A stretch of 32,446 nt of DNA from Oscillospiraceae bacterium (GCA_902784305.1 CACZUK010000050.1:1-32446), one strand, 5' to 3'. Numbered from the stretch's first letter, positions 7,328 through 14,987 are shown. Translations and numbers: made by a program. Notes: generated by a model from the letters alone, not told the origin.

Positions 7328-8179
7328 TTATTCCTCATCTTTTCGTTCAGGGTCCGGCTCCTCCGCGGGGGCTTCGGGCGCTTCGGACTCCTCCACGGGT
7401 GTTTCGGCGGCTTCGGCTTCCCCGGAGGGCGCTTCGGCCTCCTCAGAGGGCTCCGGAGCGGACTCGTTCCAGGGGTCGGGGTCCTCCGAGGCGGGGTGGA
7501 GCAAATCGCTCAGCAGCGCGCCGCCCCGGCGCACCCCCGCCACGCCCAGCGCCACGGCGGCCTTTGCGGTGTTCACCACCGCCTCCGCCGTGCGGGCCAC
7601 GGCCTCCTTAGCCGCGTCGGTGTCCAGCTTGACGGGAGGCTCCACAGGCTCGTCGTCCTCCTCCGCGTCAGACGTTTCGGGGGCGGACTGAGGCTCGTAC
7701 TGCGGCACCTCGCCCACCACGGGCATTTCCTCCCGCTCGGGCGCGGCCTCGGGGGCCTCGGGCGCTTCGGCTTCGGGTGCGGTCTCAGATTCCTCGGCCT
7801 CGCTCAGCTCCACGTCGTAGGCGCCGGGCGTTCCGCCCGCCAGGTACTCGTCCCGCTTGGTCTTGAGGTAGCTGGCCCCGGCCTTCACGGTGCCCACCAC
7901 CGCGCTGCCCGCCTTCACCGCGCCCTTGCAGACCTTCTCGGCGGCCTCGTTCAGGTCAATTTCCACGTTGGTGCCCTCGTCTTCCACAGGCTCGGCGTCC
8001 TCCGCCTCCGGGGCTTCGGGGGTCTCCGGCGCGGCGGCGCGGAAGAGGTTCCAGGGGCGCTGGGGGGCAGGCGGGGTGAGCTTGAGGCGGATGGAGGTGC
8101 TGCGCTCCTTGTACTCCAGCTCGCAGACCCCGGCTTCCTTCATAAACGCAACGATCTCACGGATCTCATTCAGCTTCAT
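7328..8179 (-). CDS. AccB-like protein without a biotinyl domain, acidic Pro/Ala/Glu-rich
   Basis: The 283-residue product occupies the slot between fabF and fabZ where accB (biotin carboxyl carrier protein) normally lies in Firmicutes. The first ~34 residues match the AccB N-terminus in pattern (MKLNEIREIVAFMKEAGVCE then LEYKERSTSIRLKL). After that there is no biotinyl fold and no AMKM biotinylation motif in any frame. Instead two Ala-rich amphipathic helical segments (about 75-112 and 184-228, phasin-like in look) alternate with acidic, disordered P/E/A-rich stretches (40-74, 121-182, 229-283). The MKL start at 8179 is chosen because it aligns with AccB; AAAGGA lies 12 bp upstream. It cannot act as a normal carboxyl carrier. 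Function unknown; a scaffold for the fatty-acid complex is only a guess. Confidence 0.75.
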   Translation of the reverse strand: MKLNEIREIVAFMKEAGVCELEYKERSTSIRLKLTPPAPQRPWNLFRAAAPETPEAPEAEDAEPVEDEGTNVEIDLNEAAEKVCKGAVKAGSAVVGTVKAGASYLKTKRDEYLAGGTPGAYDVELSEAEESETAPEAEAPEAPEAAPEREEMPVVGEVPQYEPQSAPETSDAEEDDEPVEPPVKLDTDAAKEAVARTAEAVVNTAKAAVALGVAGVRRGGALLSDLLHPASEDPDPWNESAPEPSEEAEAPSGEAEAAETPVEESEAPEAPAEEPDPERKDEE

Positions 8180-8319
8180 AGTCCTTACCATTCCTTTCTG
8201 GCAATGTGGCAGGTGAGGAGCGCCGCTTCGGCTCCTTCTGGGGCCATTATCGCACACAGAGGGAGGAAAGGGTGTGAACGAATGGTAAATTTCCGATGAA
8301 AAAGAGTTAAAAAACCGAT

Positions 8320-9549
8320 TTAAATGGCTCTGAAGGCGACGCAGCCGTTGTGGCCGCCGAAGCCCAGGGACAGGGACAGCGCCGCGTCCAGAGGCGTCTC
8401 CACGGGGGTGTTGGGGGTCACGTCCAGATCGCACTCGGGGTCGCTGACCCGGTAGCCCGCGGTGGGGGGCACGGTGTCCCGGCTCAGGGCCAGCACGGTG
8501 ATGACCGCCTCCGTGGCGCCCGCGGCGCCCAGCATGTGGCCGGTGGCGCCCTTGGTGGAGCTGACGTGCAGCTTCGCGGCGTTCTCCGCGCCGAAGGCCC
8601 GCTTGATGGACAGAGTCTCGATGCGGTCGTTCATGGGCGTGGAGGTGCCGTGGGCGTTGATGTAGCAGCGGGCGGGGTCGAAGTCCCCGGCGGTGGACAG
8701 GGCCTGCGCGATGGCGTCCCCGCCGCCCTCACCCTCGGGGTCGGGAGCGGTGATGTGGTGGGCGTCGCAGGTGGAGCCGTAGCCGACTACCTCACAGTAG
8801 ATGTGAGCGCCCCGGGCCTTTGCGTGCTCATACTCCTCCAGCACCAGACAGGCCGCGCCCTCGCCCATGACGAAGCCGTTGCGCTCCTTGTCGAAGGGGA
8901 TGGAGGCCCGGTCCGGGTCCTCGGAGCAGCTCAGGGCCTGGCAGTTGATGAAGCCCGCCACGGCCACGGGCACGATGGTGGCCTCCGCGCCGCCGGCGTA
9001 CATGGCGTCGGCGTAGCCGTGGAGAATGGCCCGGTAAGCCTCACCCAGAGCGTGGGTGGAGGAGGCGCAGGCGGTGGCGATGTCCATGCAGGGGCCCTTG
9101 CAGCCGTGCCTGATGGCCACGGTGCCCGCGCTGGCGTTGCCCATCATGTTGGTGATGGCGTAGGGGGACACCCGGCGGGGCCCCTTCTCGGTGAGCTTGT
9201 GCTCCTCCTCCACGGTGGTCATCAGACCGCCGATGCCGGAGGAGAAATAGCAGCCCACGCGCTTGGGGTCGATGCTGCCGTCGAGGCCGGAGTCCTGCCC
9301 GGCCTGGGCCGCGGCGGCCACGGCGAACTGCACCACCAAATCGCTGCGGCGCACCTCACCGCGCTCCATATAGAGGAGGGGGTCGAAGTCCTTCACCTCG
9401 GCGGCCAGGGTGGCCTTGAAGCCGGTGGGGTCAAAGCGGGTGATGGGGGCGATGCCATGCTTTCCGGCCAGCAGAGCCGTCCACATGCTCTCCACATCGT
9501 TGCCCACGCTGGTGACAGCGCCCAGGCCGGTGACAACTACTCTTCTCAT
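8320..9549 (-). CDS. fabF: 3-oxoacyl-ACP synthase II FabF
   Basis: FabF condenses malonyl-ACP with acyl-ACP, the elongating step of fatty acid synthesis. The protein is 409 residues, a full-length KAS II. The catalytic triad is visible: Cys161 in DIATACASS, His300 in INAHGTSTPMND and His338 in STKGATGHMLGAAG, with Lys333 alongside. The start at 9549 gives the standard MRRVVVTGLGAVTS beginning and follows AGAAAGGA. It lies between fabG (164-bp gap) and the accB-like gene (140-bp gap). Those gaps hold small hairpins but no gene that I can see. Confidence 0.96.
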   Translation of the reverse strand: MRRVVVTGLGAVTSVGNDVESMWTALLAGKHGIAPITRFDPTGFKATLAAEVKDFDPLLYMERGEVRRSDLVVQFAVAAAAQAGQDSGLDGSIDPKRVGCYFSSGIGGLMTTVEEEHKLTEKGPRRVSPYAITNMMGNASAGTVAIRHGCKGPCMDIATACASSTHALGEAYRAILHGYADAMYAGGAEATIVPVAVAGFINCQALSCSEDPDRASIPFDKERNGFVMGEGAACLVLEEYEHAKARGAHIYCEVVGYGSTCDAHHITAPDPEGEGGGDAIAQALSTAGDFDPARCYINAHGTSTPMNDRIETLSIKRAFGAENAAKLHVSSTKGATGHMLGAAGATEAVITVLALSRDTVPPTAGYRVSDPECDLDVTPNTPVETPLDAALSLSLGFGGHNGCVAFRAI

Positions 9550-9713
9550 GGCGTGATTCCTTTCTGTAATGCACAATGTCGCACGCCGTCAGGAGCCGCG
9601 AAAAAAGAGGAGCGGCGGGAGTGCCCTGTGAGGGCAATGGCAATTCCTTTCTGCGGGCGTGCGGGCTTGCAATCCGCAATGTGCGTCAAAGGGGTTGGGA
9701 AATGAAGCTGGCC

Positions 9714-10463
9714 TCACATGGCGATGCCGCCGTCCACCCGGATGACCTCGCCGGTGATATACTTCGCGTCGTCGCTGGCCAGGAAGGCCACGCAGGCGGC
9801 GATGTCCTCGGCCTTGCCCATGTGGCCCATGGGGACGGTGGCAATCAGGGCCTTGAGGGCGTCCTGGTCCATGGAGGCGGTCATGGGGGTCTCAATGGCG
9901 CCGGGGGCCACGGCGTTGCAGGTCACGCCCCGGGTGGCCAGCTCCCGGGCCACGGTCTTGGTCAGGGCCACCACGCCGCCCTTGGAGGCGGAGTAGTTGG
10001 CCTGGGCGGCGTTGCCCATCAGGCCGGAGACGGAGGAGATGTTGATGACGCGCCCGGCCTTCTTCTTCATGAAGCCCCGGTAGCAGGCCTTGATGGTGTT
10101 GAACATGCTCTTCAGGTTGATGTCCAGCACCAGGTCCCAGTCCTGCTCGCTCATGGCCAGCAGCACCTTGTCCCGGGTGATGCCCGCGTTGTTGACCAGA
10201 ATGTCGATGCCGCCCAGCTCCTTGCTCAGGGCCTTGACGGCGATCTGCACGGCCTCGTAATTGCTCACGTCCACTCGGCGGAACAGGGCCATCACGCCGC
10301 ACTGCTCCGCAATGGCCTTTGCGGCCTCGTCGCCGGCCTCCTCGGGGCACAGGTCGAAAATCACGACGTTGGCGCCCTCCTGGGCCAGCCGCTGGGCGAT
10401 GGCGTAGCCGATGCCGCGGGCGGCGCCAGTGATCAGGGCGTTCTTGTTTTCCAGTTTACCCAT
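9714..10463 (-). CDS. fabG: 3-oxoacyl-ACP reductase FabG
   Basis: FabG is an NADPH-dependent short-chain dehydrogenase that reduces 3-oxoacyl-ACP. It has 249 residues, with cofactor motif TGAARGIG (12-19), NNAG (91-94) and the catalytic Ser144 (NISSVSG), Tyr157 and Lys161 (YSASK). The C-terminal ITGEVIRVDGGIAM is typical of FabG. The start at 10463 follows AAAGGAAG and yields MGKLENKNALITG. It sits 39 bp after fabD in the fab operon. Confidence 0.96.
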   Translation of the reverse strand: MGKLENKNALITGAARGIGYAIAQRLAQEGANVVIFDLCPEEAGDEAAKAIAEQCGVMALFRRVDVSNYEAVQIAVKALSKELGGIDILVNNAGITRDKVLLAMSEQDWDLVLDINLKSMFNTIKACYRGFMKKKAGRVINISSVSGLMGNAAQANYSASKGGVVALTKTVARELATRGVTCNAVAPGAIETPMTASMDQDALKALIATVPMGHMGKAEDIAACVAFLASDDAKYITGEVIRVDGGIAM

Positions 10464-10502
10464 AGTAATCTTCCTTTCCAAATCAACAGGGAGGAGCGGG
10501 AT

Positions 10503-11420
10503 TCAGCCCTTCACGGCCGCCAGGGCGGCGTTCAGCGTCTCCGCGTTCTCCACGTTCAGGGCCAGCGCGTCGGGCAGAATCCGCTTGACCAGCCCGGTGA
10601 GGGTGGCCCCGGGGCCTACCTCTATAAAGGTATCCACGCCGTTCCGGGCCAGGTCCTCCACAATGGCCTGCCAGCGCACGGGGTTCTCCACCTGGGCGCT
10701 GAGCAGCTCCTGGAACTGGCCGGGCTCGTAGGGCCGGGCGGTGAGGTTGGAGTAGAGGGGATACCGGGGGGTCTGGAACCGCATCTGCTCCAGCAGGGGC
10801 CGCAGACCCACGGCGGCGGAGTGCATGAAGGGGGAGTGGAAGGCTCCGGCCACCTTGAGGGGAATGGCCCGGCCTCCGGCGGCCTTGACGCTCTCCCGGA
10901 AGGCGGGCATGGAGGTGCTCAGCCCCGCGCACACGGTCTGGGCGGCGGAGTTGTAGTTCACGGGATAGACCTGCTCGGCCTGCGCGCACAGCGCCTCCAC
11001 CTGCTCCGGGGAGAGCTTCACCACGGCGCACATGCCCGTGCTCACTTCATCGGAGGCGGCCTGCATCAGCTCGCCCCGGCGGCACACGAAGCGGAAGGCG
11101 TCCTCCCGGCTCACCGCCCCGGAGAAGCCCAGCGCGGCCACCTCTCCCACGGAGAAGCCCGCCAGAAAGTCCGGCTCCACGCCCGCCTCGGTCAGAGCCG
11201 CGGCGGCGGCCAGCTCCACGGCGTACATGTCCGGCTGTGTGTTGGAGGTGACGGTCAGCTCCTCCTTTGTGCCGGTGAAGCACTGCTCTGAGGTGCCCGG
11301 CCGGAGGGTGTCCGCCATGGCGAACACAGCCGCCGCCGCAGGACTGACCCGGGCGAGCTCCTGCCCCATGCCGGGGTACTGCGCCCCCTGACCGGAGAAT
11401 AAAAACGCGATTTTACCCAT
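10503..11420 (-). CDS. fabD: Malonyl-CoA:ACP transacylase FabD
   Basis: FabD loads malonyl groups onto acyl carrier protein. The protein is 305 residues. It starts with the typical KIAFLFSGQGAQYPGMG; the nucleophile is Ser90 in GFSVGE (the usual GHSLGE is varied to GFS, as in many Firmicutes) and His195 lies in AGAFHSPFM. The start at 11420 follows GGAAGGGAG. It lies 130 bp downstream of acpP, separated by a terminator-like hairpin, so its expression may be lower than that of acpP. Confidence 0.95.
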   Translation of the reverse strand: MGKIAFLFSGQGAQYPGMGQELARVSPAAAAVFAMADTLRPGTSEQCFTGTKEELTVTSNTQPDMYAVELAAAAALTEAGVEPDFLAGFSVGEVAALGFSGAVSREDAFRFVCRRGELMQAASDEVSTGMCAVVKLSPEQVEALCAQAEQVYPVNYNSAAQTVCAGLSTSMPAFRESVKAAGGRAIPLKVAGAFHSPFMHSAAVGLRPLLEQMRFQTPRYPLYSNLTARPYEPGQFQELLSAQVENPVRWQAIVEDLARNGVDTFIEVGPGATLTGLVKRILPDALALNVENAETLNAALAAVKG

Positions 11421-11506
11421 AGTTTTCGCTCCCTTCCGGAAGAGATTCCCTGCCGAAGCGGGTTGGGACACCGGCGCAGCGCTGCCGCGGGGTGCCCGAT
11501 ATGTGA

Positions 11507-11537
11507 AAAGGACCTGCGGACAGAGCGCCCGCAGGTC
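11507..11537 (-). terminator. Terminator-like hairpin between acpP and fabD
   Basis: A perfect 9-bp stem (GACCTGCGG at 11511-11519 with CCGCAGGTC at 11529-11537) is followed on the minus strand by CTTTTC. The T-run is short, so partial termination is more likely than a complete stop. Confidence 0.55.
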
Positions 11538-11550
11538 GTACAGTGTAAGC

Positions 11551-11775
11551 TCAGTCCAGCTTGCTCTCGATGAACTTGACCAGCTCACCGATGGTGGCGA
11601 CCTTCTGGTCCAGCTCCAGCTCGGTGTCCAGCTCCTCCTCCAGCTCCATGACCATCTCAACGGTCTCCAGGGAGTCGATGCCCAGGCTCTCGAAGGTGGT
11701 GTCCAGGCTCAGCTCGGAAGCGTCGCGGCCAGTGTGGTCGGCCAGAACGGCAATGACTTTTGCGGCAATATCCAT
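11551..11775 (-). CDS. acpP: Acyl carrier protein
   Basis: This is the small acidic carrier of growing acyl chains, 74 residues. The phosphopantetheine site is Ser35 in LGIDSLETVEMV, and the four-helix ACP pattern is complete. The ribosome site GGAGGA is 9 bp upstream of the ATG at 11775. It is the first gene of the fab operon and has its own strong promoter. fabH and fabK, which often precede acpP in Firmicutes, are not present in this window. Confidence 0.96.
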   Translation of the reverse strand: MDIAAKVIAVLADHTGRDASELSLDTTFESLGIDSLETVEMVMELEEELDTELELDQKVATIGELVKFIESKLD

Positions 11776-11793
11776 GATAGCGTTCCTCCAAAT

Positions 11794-11805
11794 TGAAAAT
11801 TTTCA
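11794..11805. promoter_or_regulatory. AT-rich palindrome in the fab leader
   Basis: TGAAAATTTTCA is a perfect 12-bp palindrome ending about 18 bp before the acpP start codon and close to its ribosome site. It could be an operator, but it does not match the FapR or FabT consensus. Confidence 0.3.
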
Positions 11806-11869
11806 TGTTTGAGTCGTCTCTCATGACAGCCCTGAAGCCGCTGCACGGGTCCCGGCGCTGTCAGGGATT

Positions 11870-11898
11870 ATGATAGCCGACAATTCCCCGTTTGTCAA
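11870..11898 (-). promoter_or_regulatory. Sigma-A promoter of the fab operon
   Basis: Minus strand TTGACA (11893-11898), 17 bp, TATCAT (11870-11875). It gives a leader of about 90 nt before acpP that contains a GACAGC/GCTGTC hairpin. Confidence 0.8.
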
Positions 11899-11986
11899 GG
11901 GTGCAATTCCCACTTGCTGTTCACAAAACAAACACATCTTTTTGGAGATAATGCGGCATTTTGTGAATTATTTCAGGGATGCCGCC

Positions 11987-12014
11987 TTGACAGCGGGACA
12001 AAGCCTGCTATAAT
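11987..12014 (+). promoter_or_regulatory. Sigma-A promoter of the metK riboswitch transcript
   Basis: TTGACA (11987-11992), 16 bp, TATAAT (12009-12014), with TGC before the -10. The start would be about 12 bp before the SAM-I aptamer. Confidence 0.85.
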
Positions 12015-12032
12015 GAAGCTACAACTTCAGAT

Positions 12033-12171
12033 GCCTTATCAAGAGTGGCGGAGGGTACGGCCCTGTGAAGCCCGGCAACCTGCTTCGTTCTTCGGAGTAA
12101 GGTGCCAATTCCGGCGTGAGACGAGAGATGAGGAGAGCGAGCTGGCGTTCCGTTCTCCGGAGCGCTTTTTT
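12033..12171 (+). promoter_or_regulatory. SAM-I (S-box) riboswitch with terminator
   Basis: The aptamer spans about 12033-12132. Conserved S-box sequences are present in order: CTTATCAAGAG, GGAGGG, GGCCCTGTGAAGCCCGGCAACC, AAGGTGCCAATTCC, and the closing GAGATGAG that pairs with CTTATC to form P1. The expression platform is a terminator hairpin (GCGTTCCG 12145-12152 with CGGAGCGC 12158-12165) followed by six T. By the known mechanism, SAM binding stabilises the aptamer and permits this terminator, switching off metK, so the pathway product represses its own synthesis. Confidence 0.95.
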
Positions 12172-12271
12172 CATCCCGCGGCGCCGGGGCCATCTGAGGA
12201 GAGAGGGGCTGTGCGCCCCGCCCGGCGCGCCGGGTGTCGTTTATTTCTGAGATATAGAAAGGACAATTACC

Positions 12272-13453
12272 ATGAACAACCGGATTTTTACCTCTGAATC
12301 GGTCACTGAGGGCCATCCCGACAAGGTCTGCGACCAGATTTCCGACGCCGTGCTGGACGCCGTGCTGGAGCAGGACCCCATGGGCCGGGTCGCCTGTGAG
12401 AGCGTGACCAACACCGGCTTTGTGCTGGTGACCGGCGAGATTTCCACCTCCGCCCGGCTGGACATCCCCGCCATTGTGAAGAAGACCGTCACCGAAATCG
12501 GCTACACGAAGCCGGAGTACGGCTTCAGCGCCGACACCATGGCTGTCATGACCTCTCTGGAGCAGCAGAGCGCCGACATCGCCATGGGCGTGGACAGCTC
12601 CGCCGAGTACAGGGCCGACGGCGCCGACGAGGCCGACCTCATCGGCGCGGGCGACCAGGGCATGATGTTCGGCTACGCCTGCCGGGAGACCAAGGAGCTC
12701 ATGCCCGCGCCTCTGGCCCTGGCCCACAACCTGACTTTGGGTCTGGCGGAGAGCCGCAAGAGCGGCGCCCTGCCCTGGCTGCGGCCCGACGGCAAGAGCC
12801 AGGTCACCGTGGCCTACGACGAGAACGGTCAGGCCGAGTGGCTGCCCGCCGTGGTGGTCTCCACCCAGCACGACCCGGACATCTCCTACAAGGACCTGCG
12901 GGAGGCCGTCATTGAGGAGGTCATCCGCCCCAACCTGCCCAAGCGCATGCTCCGGCCGGAGACGAAGTTCTATGTGAACCCCACCGGCCGCTTCGTGGTG
13001 GGCGGTCCTGTGGGCGACGCGGGCCTGACCGGCCGGAAAATCATCGTGGACACCTACGGCGGAGCGGCTGCCCACGGCGGCGGCGCCTTCTCCGGTAAGG
13101 ACCCCACCAAGGTGGACCGCAGCGCCGCCTATATGGCCCGCCATGTGGCCAAGAATCTGGTGGCCGCCGGGCTGTGCGACAAGTGCCAGCTCCAGCTGGC
13201 CTACGCCATCGGCGTGGCGCACCCCATCTCCGTGCTGGTGGACAGCATGGGCACCGGCAAGGTCTCCGACGAGCGCCTGGCGGAAATCGTGAACCAGGTC
13301 TTTGACCTGCGCCCGGCCTCCATCATCCGGTATCTGGACCTGCGCCGCCCCATCTATCGGCAGACCGCCTCCTATGGCCACTTCGGCCGCCCCGACCTGG
13401 ACCTGCCCTGGGAGCGCCTGAACCGGGTGGAGGAGCTAAGGAACCTGCTGTAA
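12272..13453 (+). CDS. metK: S-adenosylmethionine synthetase
   Basis: MetK makes S-adenosylmethionine from methionine and ATP. It has 393 residues, normal length. Signatures include [20 protein letters not shown] (residues 6-25, ATP/Mg site), [12 protein letters not shown], and the P-loop-like [19 protein letters not shown]. The ATG at 12272 follows AGAAAGGA with normal spacing. It is controlled by the SAM-I riboswitch in its leader. The downstream ECF gene has its own promoter, so metK is probably transcribed mostly alone. Confidence 0.98.
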   Translation: MNNRIFTSESVTEGHPDKVCDQISDAVLDAVLEQDPMGRVACESVTNTGFVLVTGEISTSARLDIPAIVKKTVTEIGYTKPEYGFSADTMAVMTSLEQQSADIAMGVDSSAEYRADGADEADLIGAGDQGMMFGYACRETKELMPAPLALAHNLTLGLAESRKSGALPWLRPDGKSQVTVAYDENGQAEWLPAVVVSTQHDPDISYKDLREAVIEEVIRPNLPKRMLRPETKFYVNPTGRFVVGGPVGDAGLTGRKIIVDTYGGAAAHGGGAFSGKDPTKVDRSAAYMARHVAKNLVAAGLCDKCQLQLAYAIGVAHPISVLVDSMGTGKVSDERLAEIVNQVFDLRPASIIRYLDLRRPIYRQTASYGHFGRPDLDLPWERLNRVEELRNLL

Positions 13454-13495
13454 AAAAACAGCGCGTTTTTGCGCGCGCGGAACCCCATCCGGGCC

Positions 13496-13524
13496 TTGAC
13501 AGGGGCCCGGATGTCTGCTACAAT
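13496..13524 (+). promoter_or_regulatory. Sigma-A promoter of the ECF S component
   Basis: TTGACA (13496-13501), 17 bp, TACAAT (13519-13524), with TGC before the -10. The ~60-nt leader contains a perfect hairpin CCTAGT-GGAAA-ACTAGG (about 13540-13556) of unknown role. Confidence 0.75.
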
Positions 13525-13588
13525 CGAGAAACCAGTAAAACCTAGTGGAAAACTAGGAAATAAACGCTGGCAGAAGGGAGGGTGCGCA

Positions 13589-14075
13589 ATGAAACAGAAT
13601 CACACCCAAAAGCTGGCGCTCACCGGCCTGTTTGCGGCCCTGAGCTACGTTGTGTTCACCTTTTTGCAGTTCAAAATCTCCCTGGGCGGCGGCGACGCCA
13701 CCTCCATCCACCTGGGCAACGCCGTGGTGGTGCTGGGCGCGCTGCTGCTGGGCGGACCCCTGGGGGGCCTCGCCGGAGCCGTGGGCATGGCCATCGGGGA
13801 TTTGCTGGACCCCATTTACATCGTTTACGTGCCCAAAACCCTGGTGCTCAAGCTGTGCATCGGGCTGATTGCGGGCTTTGTGGCCCACAGGATTGGTCAT
13901 ATCCGGCAGCGGAAGGAGAGAGGGCAGCAGATGCTCTGGGCCGCTGACCCTGGCCTGGAACGTGGGCGCGACGCTCATCAACGCCGCGCTGTCCACGGTG
14001 GTGGCGGTGCTGGTGTACGCCGCTCTGCGCCCCGCCCTGGAGAAGGCCGGACTGACGGAGGACGGAAAGGACTAA
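13589..14075 (+). pseudogene. ECF transporter S component, frame-disrupted
   Basis: This is a small membrane substrate-capture protein of an energy-coupling-factor transporter (vitamin uptake), about 160 residues when repaired. The N-terminal two-thirds (MKQNHTQKLALTGLFAALSY onward) has S-component features: DATSIHLGNAVVVLGALLLG, GPLGGLAGAVGMAIGDLLDP and PKTLVLKLCIGLIAGF. Near 13930-13945 the frame breaks by one extra base (or two lost). The true C-terminus (LTLAWNVGATLINAALSTVV, ending LTEDGKD) continues in the next frame to a stop at 14073-14075, one base before the greA-type start, which supports the repair. Uncorrected, the N-terminal frame runs to 14092. The ATG at 13589 follows GAAGGGAGG. 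The vitamin transported is not evident. Confidence 0.75.
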
Positions 14076-14076
14076 C

Positions 14077-14607
14077 ATGCACGATCAACTGACAAAACAG
14101 GACATCCGCGAGATGCAGGAGGAGCTGGACTACCGCAGAAGGGTGCTCACGCCCAAGCTGCTGGAGGAGGTCAAGACCGCCCGCGCCTTCGGGGATTTGA
14201 GCGAGAATTTTGAGTACAAGGCCGCGAAGCAGGACCAGAACAGGAACCGCAGCCGGATTCGCTATCTGGAGAGGATGATTGCCACGGCCCGGGTGCTGCG
14301 GGACCACTCCGCCGCCGACGAGGTGGGGCTGTTCGACAAGGTGACAGTCTGGTTCGAGGAGGACGAGCTGGAGGAGGTCTACGAAATCGTGTCCACGGTG
14401 AAGGTGGACGTGATGAGCAACCGCATCAGCAACGTCTCGCCCCTGGGCAAGGCCCTGCTGGGCCGGAAGCAGGGGGACCGGGTGCAGGTCACCATGGAGA
14501 ACGGCCTGAGCTACTTCGTCACCATTCGGGCCATTGAAAAGGCCCAGGCTGCGCCTGGAGGCAAGCTGCTGACGCCGGAAACCGGTCCCCGGAAGATAAC
14601 CGGATAA
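14077..14607 (+). CDS. greA: GreA/GreB-family transcription elongation factor with a repeat-derived tail
   Basis: GreA stimulates RNA cleavage by backtracked RNA polymerase. The N-terminal coiled-coil contains the acidic tip motif ARAFGDLSENFEYKAAKQDQ (Asp and Glu that help coordinate the active-site metal). The C-terminal domain has YEIVSTVKVDVMSNRISNVS followed by PLGKALLGRKQGD. The protein is 176 residues, versus about 158 for typical GreA. Residues 156-176 (A-Q-A-A-P-G-G-K-L-L...) are encoded by the left end of intergenic repeat copy 3 and the DNA after it, suggesting that the original stop was overrun by the repeat. The ATG at 14077 is one base after the repaired stop of the ECF gene. 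Assignment to GreA rather than a paralogue is likely but not certain. Confidence 0.88.
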   Translation: MHDQLTKQDIREMQEELDYRRRVLTPKLLEEVKTARAFGDLSENFEYKAAKQDQNRNRSRIRYLERMIATARVLRDHSAADEVGLFDKVTVWFEEDELEEVYEIVSTVKVDVMSNRISNVSPLGKALLGRKQGDRVQVTMENGLSYFVTIRAIEKAQAAPGGKLLTPETGPRKITG

Positions 14608-14766
14608 AAATACGAATATAAACAAGAACTATCCAAATCCTGCCACGAACGCCAAGCAATGATTGCTATGGAAACCAATTTACTGTACGAGGCACTTTGT
14701 TCCCTCGGCGGCCCACGTGGTCCAAAACACTTGCACCCACGTCCGTGCCGCCGACGGGCGAAGCGA
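14544..14766 (-). repeat. Intergenic repeat, copy 3 (inverted), overlapping the greA 3' end
   Basis: CCAGGCTGCGCCTGG at 14544-14558 followed by AGGCAAGC matches the end unit of copies 1 and 2. The core at 14665-14766 is the reverse complement of 82-186 (shared GTACGAGGCACTTTGTTCC and CGACGGGCGAAGCGA). The order and spacing of parts resemble copy 1 read on the opposite strand. Confidence 0.75.
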
Positions 14767-14768
14767 AT

Positions 14769-14814
14769 AAAAAAAGAAGTGACCCGACGCTACCAGCATA
14801 CGTCGGGTCACTTC
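14769..14814 (-). terminator. Strong terminator of the candidate ncRNA
   Basis: A perfect 14-bp stem (GAAGTGACCCGACG at 14776-14789 with CGTCGGGTCACTTC at 14801-14814, 11-nt loop) is followed on the minus strand by a run of seven T. Confidence 0.85.
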
Positions 14815-14981
14815 CGATGTGTTTTGAAGTCAAGTTTCATGGCAGAACCTCGCTTTCGTTTGGATTTTTTCTTCAGGAGGTAATCAGATGAAACATCCAG
14901 CTTGTTTTGGATGGAAAGAGAACTTCAGGCTGGTTGACGGTCCAGCTGCCGCGGCTCCGGTGGGTCGCCCCTCCTTCGCCT
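14770..14981 (-). ncRNA. Candidate structured noncoding RNA (~210 nt)
   Basis: This minus-strand unit has a good promoter (14988-15016) and a very strong terminator (14769-14814) and encloses no convincing gene. The predicted RNA starts near 14981. It contains a GGCGAAGGAGGGGCGACC segment, a perfect CATCCA...TGGATG hairpin, and an ACCTCCT stretch that can pair with the upstream AGGAGG. Near the 3' end the longest peptide frame on this strand after a plausible start is only 10 codons. I could not assign it to a family. Firmicute RNAs of similar size, such as 6S or the raiA motif, are possibilities that need a covariance-model test. Confidence 0.5.
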
Positions 14982-14987
14982 ACCAGT

